Source of the DNA: Gammaproteobacteria bacterium
Lineage (GTDB): Bacteria > Pseudomonadota > Gammaproteobacteria > Thiohalospirales > Thiohalospiraceae
NCBI GenBank assembly: GCA_011322575.1
Contig: DRMK01000050.1
Location: forward strand, 1-5,011
Reading direction: 5' to 3'
Length of the DNA stretch: 5,011 bases
Positions 1 to 5,011 of this stretch are shown here, one piece after another. Position 1 is the first letter of the stretch, and each line of letters starts with the position of its first letter. Below the pieces are notes generated by a model. The model was not told the origin of the DNA, searched no databases, and saw nothing but the letters and a program-made list of their open reading frames with translations. The translations under genes were made by a program, and so were the position numbers.

Positions 1-477
1 CCCCGCCCCTATAGCGCCAGGGAGCTGGGAGCCCATGTGGCATTCGATGTGCTGAAGAGCCGCCGGCGTTACAACGTGGTCAACTCCCTGTTCGACGTGA
101 TGATCACCTACCGGATGGACGAGCTGCGCGCTGCAATGGAATCCGTCCAGCGGGCCGAGACACTGTTGCAATCCAGGGCCCGATCCAGTCCCGCACTGGC
201 CGGGGCCGCGGCGCGGGCGCGTGACTTGATTTACCGCGTTCCCGTCGACGAACTGACCGCTGGCGATCCCCGCTTCGCCGCCATATTCACCAGGAAACGC
301 AAGCAGGCGAGCGACACCATAACCGGCGAACAGGGCAGGCTGGAGGAGCGCTGGCGCACCTTCGTTACGGACAACTACCGGCGGGCGAAAGAGATGGTCG
401 ACGGTGCCATCCCGAATATCTCACCCGGCCGCCAAGGTTCCGCTGCAACTCACGCCAACCAGGAAAACCTTTTGTAG
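1..477 (+). CDS. Unrecognised helical protein, probably the 3' end of a longer gene
   Basis: The frame is open from the left edge to a TAG at 475-477, with no in-frame stop in bases 1-36. Third positions in those first 36 bases are mostly G or C and the translation looks protein-like (YSARELGAH), so I favour a gene that began before the window. The alternative is a GTG start at 37, which has GGGAG at 27-31 with a 5-nt spacer and would give a complete 146-residue protein. The product is rich in Arg, Ala and Glu and mostly predicted helical. It has no obvious membrane segment or signal peptide, and its polar tail (about the last 20 residues) looks disordered. The start ARELGAH...FDVL weakly recalls the strand near the end of patatin-like phospholipase domains (ARELGADVVIAVDV), but the fit needs a gap and nothing further supports it. 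I do not recognise the family. It is convergent with the MCP gene, so shared function is not implied. Confidence 0.55.
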   Translation, partial: PRPYSARELGAHVAFDVLKSRRRYNVVNSLFDVMITYRMDELRAAMESVQRAETLLQSRARSSPALAGAAARARDLIYRVPVDELTAGDPRFAAIFTRKRKQASDTITGEQGRLEERWRTFVTDNYRRAKEMVDGAIPNISPGRQGSAATHANQENLL

Positions 478-481
478 ATTC

Positions 482-515
482 TTCGCCATTTCGGGCGGAG
501 CTGGCGGATATTTTT
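482..515 (+). terminator. Possible intrinsic terminator of the plus-strand gene
   Basis: Five bases after the TAG stop, TTCGCC (482-487) can pair with GGCGGA (503-508), including one T-G pair, across a 15-nt loop. This is followed by TATTTTT (509-515). The stem is short and the loop long. A competing fold pairs 481-487 with 494-500. The T-tract and the position between convergent genes make it plausible, but weak. Confidence 0.3.
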
Positions 516-517
516 CT

Positions 518-537
518 AAAGCCCGCTGTACGCGGGC
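518..537 (-). terminator. Possible intrinsic terminator of the MCP gene
   Basis: A perfect 6-bp inverted repeat, GCCCGC (521-526) and GCGGGC (532-537) around a 5-nt loop, lies 14 nt past the MCP stop. Read on the minus strand it is followed by TTTAGAAAAA, so the T-run is only three bases. It sits in the convergent gap where a terminator is expected, but the poor T-tract keeps confidence low. Confidence 0.38.
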
Positions 538-551
538 GAGGGACGACCCGC

Positions 552-2570
552 TCAGGCCCTGAACTTTCCTACCAGTCCCTGCAGCTCGCTGCCCAGCCGG
601 GCGAGATCCTCGCTGGCGTCAGCGGTCTTCTGCGCCGCCTCGGAGGTTTCGTTCGCCATTTGGGTTATGCACGCTATGTTGTCACTTACCTCGGCAGCAG
701 TGGCACTCTGCTGCTCCGCCGCGCTGGCGATCTGGATGCTCATGTCGTTGATGCGCTCCACTGCCGAGGAGATGGCGGAGAGAGAAACCCCGGCATTGGT
801 GGCCTGTTCCACCACCGCCTGGGCCTGCTCGCGGCTCTGGTTCATCACCTCCACCGCCCTGCGCGAGCCGGACTGCAGTTTCTCGATCACCTGGTTGATC
901 TCCTCCGTGGAACGCTGGGTGCAGCCGGCCAGGGTTCGCACCTCGTCCGCCACCACTGCGAAACCACGTCCCTGCTCCCCGGCCCGGGCCGCCTCGATGG
1001 CAGCGTTCAGGGCCAGCAGGTTGGTCTGTTCGGCCACCCCGTTGATTACATCCAGCACCGTACTGATGTTCTCGCTGTCCTGCTCCAGCTGGTGGATGAC
1101 CTCTGCCGCGCACTCGATCTGCCCGGCGAGCTGCTGAATCGCCTCGATGGCATCATTCACCATCTTGCGTCCCTCCGCCGTCTCCCTGTTGGCCTCCCCC
1201 GCCGCCTGGGCCGTTCCCGAGATGTTGCTGCTTACCTCCTGCACGGTGCTGCTCACCCTGCTCATGGCGGTGGCTACCTTTTCGGTCTGCAGCTGCTGCT
1301 CACTCATGCTTTGGCTGGTCTTCTCGGTGATTTTCGACAGCTCCCTGGAGGAGCTTCCTATGTGCTGCGCGGAGCCGGAGATCTGCCTGACCAGTTGCTG
1401 CAGGCCCACACTCATTTTGTTGATGGCGCCGCTAAGCTCGGCCAGCTCGTCCTCCCCTTTCGAATTCAGGGGTGGGCCGGTCAGGTCACCACGGGCGATC
1501 AACTTGGTGCGCTCCACTACCTGACCCAATGGCGCGGTGATCATGCGGCTGATGACGAACGCGACGACGATCCCGAGCACCAGCGAGATCACGGTTCCCA
1601 CCAGCATGATCATCTCTACGGCCGAGGTACCCTCCTCCACCCGCTCTTCATCAAGAGCCGCCAGGCGCTCCTGGGAGGCGCGCATCTTGCCAAGGATCTC
1701 CATGATCTCTTCGGCCTTGGGTGCTGCCCTGGTGCCCAGCAAGTGATTGGCCAGGTTCCACTCCTTGCCGCTGCGCAGCTCGAACATCTTTGGCGGCAGG
1801 GTGGCGAATTCTGCCCGGGCGCTCTTGTAAACACTCCACGCCCTGGCCTGGCGGGCGTTGAACAGGTGGCTCATGGCGGACAACTGTTCGAAACGCTTCT
1901 GGTTGATACGCCACTTGCTGCGGAAGTTGTCCCGGAATTCGGGATCCCCGGAGAGCAGGTAGGCACGAATATTGGCCAGAGCCAGAGCCAGGGAGCCACG
2001 GCTGTCGGCAAGCAGTTTGAGCAGCTTCTTACGCTCTGCGGTTGCCGGGAGGGAGGCCTCCTCATCGATCATGGTGGTTATGGCCTCGATAATCCTGGCC
2101 GCGCGCGGGGCTGCCTCGGTGAGCAGCATCTGCACGGCGGGAATGTTCTCCGGCCGCTGGGCGATCTCTTCCACCTGCTGCTGCACCTCGCGAAACTGCT
2201 GGATCTTGCCGCGCAGCTCTTCCAGCAAGCGGACATTTCCCGGATCCGACCACCCCTTCGCCAGCTCCTCCAGCCGCTGCATGGCACGGTCGATCTGCTC
2301 CCATCCGAGCCGGCGCTCGGCCTTGAACTTCTCGGCCTTGGCCGGGTCCTCTCCCAGAATCATGTAGCCGCGCAGGCCGGCCAGGGAGAGGTGTACTCCG
2401 TCGGTGAGCTCCATCCCGGCAATCACGGTGGGCAGGCGCAGCTGAATCAGGCGTTGCTCGTCATCCGAGATCCCCTTCATCAAGATGATATTGTTGATGG
2501 AGATCAGCGTGGTCGTTACCACTACCGCCCCAAATCCCAGTAACAGTTTGTTGCGAATCGTAAGTTTCAT
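552..2570 (-). CDS. Methyl-accepting chemotaxis protein with bimodular helical periplasmic sensor domain
   Basis: A 672-residue transmembrane chemoreceptor that should relay a periplasmic signal to CheA/CheW. Seen in order: short cytoplasmic N-terminus; TM1 about residues 9-31; periplasmic, almost wholly helical sensor domain about 32-318; TM2 about 319-343; HAMP about 341-395 (Pro347, then [15 protein letters not shown]); signalling coiled coil 396-672. The hairpin tip at 509-548 is canonical ([18 protein letters not shown], then [15 protein letters not shown]). A methylation-type site lies at Glu619/Gln620 ([10 protein letters not shown]). There is no CheR-tethering pentapeptide; the protein ends LVGKFRA, as in many Pseudomonas-type receptors. 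The sensor contains two related blocks, 62-104 and 192-233, each with an R-x-Y-x-x-x-G-x-D-P-like motif, which resembles the HBM (helical bimodular) sensors of McpS and TorS. The ligand is unknown. An upstream in-frame ATG at 2639 has no ribosome site and sits at the predicted transcription start. The ATG at 2570 has GGAG 6 nt upstream and gives [14 protein letters not shown], a typical MCP start. Confidence 0.95.
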   Translation of the reverse strand: MKLTIRNKLLLGFGAVVVTTTLISINNIILMKGISDDEQRLIQLRLPTVIAGMELTDGVHLSLAGLRGYMILGEDPAKAEKFKAERRLGWEQIDRAMQRLEELAKGWSDPGNVRLLEELRGKIQQFREVQQQVEEIAQRPENIPAVQMLLTEAAPRAARIIEAITTMIDEEASLPATAERKKLLKLLADSRGSLALALANIRAYLLSGDPEFRDNFRSKWRINQKRFEQLSAMSHLFNARQARAWSVYKSARAEFATLPPKMFELRSGKEWNLANHLLGTRAAPKAEEIMEILGKMRASQERLAALDEERVEEGTSAVEMIMLVGTVISLVLGIVVAFVISRMITAPLGQVVERTKLIARGDLTGPPLNSKGEDELAELSGAINKMSVGLQQLVRQISGSAQHIGSSSRELSKITEKTSQSMSEQQLQTEKVATAMSRVSSTVQEVSSNISGTAQAAGEANRETAEGRKMVNDAIEAIQQLAGQIECAAEVIHQLEQDSENISTVLDVINGVAEQTNLLALNAAIEAARAGEQGRGFAVVADEVRTLAGCTQRSTEEINQVIEKLQSGSRRAVEVMNQSREQAQAVVEQATNAGVSLSAISSAVERINDMSIQIASAAEQQSATAAEVSDNIACITQMANETSEAAQKTADASEDLARLGSELQGLVGKFRA

Positions 2571-2576
2571 TCCACA

Positions 2577-2580
2577 CTCC
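2577..2580 (-). promoter_or_regulatory. Ribosome binding site deciding the MCP start
   Basis: On the minus strand GGAG is followed by TGTGGA and then ATG at 2570-2568, a 6-nt spacer. The longer frame's ATG at 2639 is preceded by AACCAGCATA, with no purine-rich site. This supports a protein 23 residues shorter than the longest open frame. Confidence 0.75.
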
Positions 2581-2647
2581 GCCGGTTCCGGTATCAGGGG
2601 CTCCGGGGCTGCTCCCGATAGCCTGATCTTTCCTGCCATTATGCTGG

Positions 2648-2674
2648 TTATCGGCGGGTACAGCGCAGATTTTA
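2648..2674 (-). promoter_or_regulatory. Sigma-28 (FliA) class promoter for the MCP gene
   Basis: Read on the minus strand, TAAAATCT (2674-2667) is followed by an 11-nt spacer and GCCGATAA (2655-2648). The known enterobacterial FliA consensus is TAAAGTTT-N11-GCCGATAA. The -10 element matches 8 of 8, the -35 element 6 of 8 including TAAA, and the spacing is exact. Transcription would start near 2640-2643, leaving a leader of about 70 nt before the ATG at 2570. It implies that the receptor is made late in the flagellar cascade along with other chemotaxis genes. Confidence 0.83.
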
Positions 2675-2726
2675 AGAAAAATGCAATATTGGTTTATTCT
2701 AATTATATGTAGTGTGGCTATGGCAA

Positions 2727-2743
2727 CCGGACAAAATATCCGG
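2727..2743 (-). terminator. Weak hairpin just after the channel gene
   Basis: CCGGA (2727-2731) and TCCGG (2739-2743) form a perfect 5-bp stem with a 7-nt loop, one base past the channel stop codon. On the minus strand only TTGCC follows, so there is no T-tract. It may be a weak or Rho-assisted end, or simply an mRNA 3' structure. Read-through into the MCP gene cannot be excluded. Confidence 0.22.
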
Positions 2744-2744
2744 G

Positions 2745-4268
2745 CTAGCCTCTGTTCCCCAACAGCCGCCGGAGATCCGCGGGTGTCGCTTTGTCATCTC
2801 CCCGGCCACCACGCTCACTGCGCTGCAGTATCGAGCCGATGGTTTCGAGGCGCGTCTCGATCGCTTCCTCCAGCTCCTGGGCAAAACGGGGATTGGCCCT
2901 GAGCACCCTTTCCACCGACTCGAGCCGCAACTCCACCACCTGGACGTCGCTGTCGGCATACACGCTGATCTGGTTTACACCGCGACGCAGGGCGCTCACC
3001 ACGCCGATCAGATCACCGGGCTCCGCGCTCCCCATGTTGTGCTCACGACCATCGTGATCCACCACGTACTTGCGTCCGCAGCCGGTCAGGACGACGAGAA
3101 ACCTGTCGTACTCTACTCCCGGCCGCAGGATCTGTTCGCCGGCTCCGAAACGCTGGACGCGTGCTCCCCCGGTGACCCTCTCCAGCTCCTCCCTTGACAG
3201 CTCGAACACCTCCAGCTCCAGTAACCTGTCTGCCAGCTTGTCGGGAGTGATCAGATCGTCGCTGCCGAGATTCATCTGCGAACCGGCGAAGTGGTAGAGC
3301 TGATAGTCCTCATAGGGGAATACGATGTTATATCGCTTGGCGGCATACCAGGCACGGGTGAGATAGGCGTTGCGGATTTCGTCCACCCTGCCGTAATCGT
3401 CAAAATAGAGCAGCGCCTCGTAGGCGCCGGCATCGTCGGCCAGCTCGCGCAGTATTACCCGGGGGGCGGGCTTCTCCAGCACTCCGGGGGTGGCTCGGGC
3501 CGCCTCCAGCAGCGCCTTTCTGACCAGATTGGGCGGGTGCTCCTCCCAGAACTGAATGACCACGCGCTCCATGTGCACCGGTGTGGGCTGGCTGTAGTTG
3601 CGGAAGGTGTCGCGCGCCAGCACCGAGTTGGGGATCACCAGCAGATCGTTCTCCAGGGTCTTCAGGGTCACCGAATACCAGTTCACCGTCACCACTTGGC
3701 CGGTGACATCACCGGTCTTGAGCCAGTCCCCCACCTTGAACTGGCGCGCCGAGATGAGGGTAATGCCGGCAAACAGCCCGCCCAGCGTATCCTGAAGGGC
3801 CAGGCCAAGCACGATGGAACCCACGCCGAGCGCGGCCAGCATCTTGCCCAGGTCGATTCCCCATACCGATGACATGACGAAAGCCACGCCAAGCAGAACG
3901 AAGAACAGCCGGGCGATGTTCAGAACCAGCGAAGGAATGCGGCTCTGCCACCCCTCCCCCAAACCGCCGGACCAGAACAGGTTGAAGGCGGACAGCGCCA
4001 GGTAGATGAGGCTGATCCAGAATGCGGTTGCGGCTACCCGCACCCATACGTTGCTGTCGGGAAGCTCCAGGACATTGGTCAGCAACAACCAGACCACCAG
4101 ACTGGGAAGCACGAAGTAGAGAGAGCTCCCCAGCGAGCCGCGTGTCCCTTCCCTGCCGCTCTCGATGCGGTAGAGCATCTCTCCAAACAGGATGGTGAGC
4201 AGGGGGAAGCCGATCAGCAGGCCTACGCCCCAGGCCAGCCAGCTCTCACGCAACACCCAGTCAAGCAC
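2745..4268 (-). CDS. MscS-family channel with C-terminal cyclic-nucleotide-binding-like domain (bCNG type)
   Basis: A 507-residue inner-membrane channel subunit. Membrane segments lie at about residues 11-31, 49-67, 78-99 and 112-136, followed by the pore helix at 142-173. Against E. coli MscS the pore aligns without gaps: Ile152 and Leu156 replace gate residues Leu105 and Leu109, Gln159 matches Gln112, and Asp160 replaces Gly113. The cytoplasmic beta domain (about 175-228, with VIPNSVLARDTFRNYS) and the alpha/beta domain to about 325 follow. Residues about 365-455 form a CNB-type beta roll, then a helix (456-482) and a charged tail. Fusions of this kind are known as bCNG channels. The phosphate-binding cassette aligns without gaps to PGDFFGEMALL..PRSATVRA, but the ribose-binding Glu is Val423 and the phosphate-binding Arg is Asn432, so normal cAMP/cGMP binding is doubtful. 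The GTG at 4268 has GGGAG 7 nt upstream and overlaps the cyclase stop (GTGCTTGA). Longer starts at 4325 (ATG) and 4340 (GTG) overlap more and are less favoured. Confidence 0.94.
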   Translation of the reverse strand: MLDWVLRESWLAWGVGLLIGFPLLTILFGEMLYRIESGREGTRGSLGSSLYFVLPSLVVWLLLTNVLELPDSNVWVRVAATAFWISLIYLALSAFNLFWSGGLGEGWQSRIPSLVLNIARLFFVLLGVAFVMSSVWGIDLGKMLAALGVGSIVLGLALQDTLGGLFAGITLISARQFKVGDWLKTGDVTGQVVTVNWYSVTLKTLENDLLVIPNSVLARDTFRNYSQPTPVHMERVVIQFWEEHPPNLVRKALLEAARATPGVLEKPAPRVILRELADDAGAYEALLYFDDYGRVDEIRNAYLTRAWYAAKRYNIVFPYEDYQLYHFAGSQMNLGSDDLITPDKLADRLLELEVFELSREELERVTGGARVQRFGAGEQILRPGVEYDRFLVVLTGCGRKYVVDHDGREHNMGSAEPGDLIGVVSALRRGVNQISVYADSDVQVVELRLESVERVLRANPRFAQELEEAIETRLETIGSILQRSERGGRGDDKATPADLRRLLGNRG

Positions 4269-5011
4269 CTGGGGGCTCCCGCTGGGCAGGGTCGCTGCAC
4301 CAGATCTGCTCGCTACTACCACCATCCAGACGCACCTCACCCCCCTTGCTGAACCCCTCCTTGTCGTGCAGCTGGCTGTACAGATGATCGGAGATACAGA
4401 TGGTCCCCGGGGCCGCGGCGGAGCAGATCTCGCTGGCCAGATCCACGGTGCTGCCCCAGATGTCGTAGGTGAACCGGTGCCTGCCTACCACGCCAGCCAT
4501 AACCGTTCCGGAGTGGATGCCGACGCGCAGATCCAGCTGAATATCGAACTCTCGCCCGATACGCCGCACGCTGGACATCATCTCGCGGGCGAACTCCAGG
4601 GCCCGCTTGTCATGGTCCAGCCGTGGCGTAAGCAGGCCGCAGGCTGCTATGTAGTCGTCACCCACCGTCTTGATCTTGTCCACGCCGTGGGCGACGGCAG
4701 CCTCGTCCAGCTCCGCAATCAGGTGGTTGAGGCGCGCAATGGACTCTTCCGGATCCTCGCTCTCGTCCCTGGAGCTCAGGCCGGTCAGCATGGAGACGAT
4801 TACCGATACGTTGGGGATGCGATCGACGATGCGCTCTTCTCCCGCCCTCATGCGTTCGGCGACCGATTCCGGCAGGATGCTGTGCAGCAGCATGGCATTT
4901 TCCTGCTCCTTGTCCTCGATGATCCGTTTCTGCTGCCGGATCCCCTCTACCATGGTGTTGAACGAACCCGCCAGCTCGCCGAACTCGTCGCGGCTGACCA
5001 CCTTGACCTGC
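4261..5011 (-). CDS. HAMP-linked class III nucleotidyl cyclase homology protein, catalytically degenerate, 5' end cut by the window
   Basis: The frame runs open to the right edge, so the N-terminus, probably a membrane-anchored sensor, is missing. The visible part starts in the end of a HAMP domain (SRDEFGELAGSFNTM), then a signalling helix and cyclase transducer segment (LLHSILPESVAERM), then a class III cyclase homology domain. Counting from the internal GTG codon at 5001, the six signature positions fall at 71, 111, 115, 180, 187 and 191, exactly the spacing of mycobacterial Rv1625c (256, 296, 300, 365, 372, 376). Kept are Lys111 and Asp180 (adenine recognition) and Asp115 (metal). Lost are the first metal Asp (Met71, in VIVSMLTGL), the transition-state Asn (Asp187) and Arg (Glu191), in STVDLASE. 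A homodimer should therefore not make cAMP, though nucleotide binding may persist. The reading frame is intact. The TGA overlaps the channel start by 8 bp, so the channel is the likely partner. An unusual active cyclase or a heterodimer subunit is less likely. Confidence 0.92.
   Translation of the reverse strand, partial: QVKVVSRDEFGELAGSFNTMVEGIRQQKRIIEDKEQENAMLLHSILPESVAERMRAGEERIVDRIPNVSVIVSMLTGLSSRDESEDPEESIARLNHLIAELDEAAVAHGVDKIKTVGDDYIAACGLLTPRLDHDKRALEFAREMMSSVRRIGREFDIQLDLRVGIHSGTVMAGVVGRHRFTYDIWGSTVDLASEICSAAAPGTICISDHLYSQLHDKEGFSKGGEVRLDGGSSEQIWCSDPAQREPPGA
4276..4280 (-). promoter_or_regulatory. Ribosome binding site of the channel gene, inside the cyclase gene
   Basis: On the minus strand GGGAG is followed by CCCCCAG and GTG at 4268-4266, a 7-nt spacer. 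The site lies within the last codons of the upstream cyclase gene, whose TGA (4263-4261) overlaps the GTG frame, so the two are probably translationally coupled. A competing candidate, GAGG 9 nt before the ATG at 4325, prevents certainty about the start. Confidence 0.55.

Noticed and set aside
1..477. Assignment of the left-hand gene as a patatin-like phospholipase
   Set aside because: Only a short ARELGA-like stretch resembles the family, the match needs a gap, and the catalytic motifs would lie outside the window.
660..2543. A 627-residue open frame antisense to the MCP gene on the plus strand
   Set aside because: It is rich in His, Leu, Gly and Gln with no recognisable domain, no membrane or signal features and no ribosome site that I can identify. 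Long antisense frames are expected opposite GC-biased genes, and the opposite strand encodes a complete MCP.
2702..2707. Perfect TATAAT on the minus strand upstream of the MCP gene, a possible sigma-70 -10 box
   Set aside because: No fitting -35 element lies at 16-18 nt. TTGCCA is only 13 nt away, TTGTCC is 21 nt away, and no TG extension is present. The region is locally AT-rich, so a chance match is likely; the sigma-28 site downstream is far stronger.
3291..3872. A 193-residue plus-strand frame antisense to the channel gene
   Set aside because: No domain or ribosome site is seen, and it lies entirely opposite the conserved MscS core and beta domain, so it is a shadow frame.
4269..4340. 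Longer N-terminus for the channel from the GTG at 4340 or ATG at 4325
   Set aside because: It would overlap the cyclase gene by 65-80 bp and add a low-complexity segment (VVVASRSGAATLPSGSPQ). The GTG at 4268 has a well-placed GGGAG and a typical short overlap. The ATG at 4325 remains possible because GAGG lies 9 nt upstream.
1..5011. tRNA, rRNA, CRISPR array, insertion sequence or attachment site
   Set aside because: No spaced direct repeats, transposase-like frames, terminal inverted repeats or tRNA-like cloverleaf were seen; nearly all of the window is accounted for by four genes.

Overview
The window looks like chromosomal DNA from a motile, flagellated proteobacterium, most likely a gammaproteobacterium. 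It is GC-rich and gene-dense, with GTG starts, a Pseudomonas-style chemoreceptor tail and an apparent sigma-28 (FliA) promoter. The genus cannot be named from sequence alone; the taxonomic statement is inference.

Layout from left to right: (1) the 3' part of an unrecognised plus-strand gene ending at 477; (2) a 74-bp convergent gap with two weak terminator-like hairpins; (3) a minus-strand methyl-accepting chemotaxis protein (MCP, 552-2570) with a large periplasmic helical-bundle sensor domain; (4) a 174-bp intergenic region with a sigma-28-type promoter for the MCP; (5) a minus-strand MscS-family channel with a C-terminal cyclic-nucleotide-binding (CNB) fold (2745-4268); (6) the 3' portion of a minus-strand HAMP plus class III nucleotide cyclase gene (4261 to beyond 5011), whose stop codon overlaps the probable channel start by 8 bp.

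The cyclase and channel genes form a translationally coupled pair that at first looks like a second-messenger enzyme and the channel it gates. The signature residues say otherwise. The cyclase homology domain has lost one metal-binding Asp, the transition-state Asn and the transition-state Arg, while keeping the exact canonical spacing, the purine-contacting Lys/Asp pair and the other metal Asp. The channel's CNB domain has lost the ribose-contacting Glu and the phosphate-contacting Arg. Enzyme and receptor therefore seem to have degenerated together while both frames stay intact. This suggests a module that either signals by direct protein contact or nucleotide binding without cAMP/cGMP turnover, or uses a different ligand. 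This is the main candidate for an undescribed system here.

The MCP has its own FliA-type promoter and probably belongs to the flagellar/chemotaxis regulon rather than to the channel operon. Read-through from the channel gene is possible because the hairpin between them is weak.
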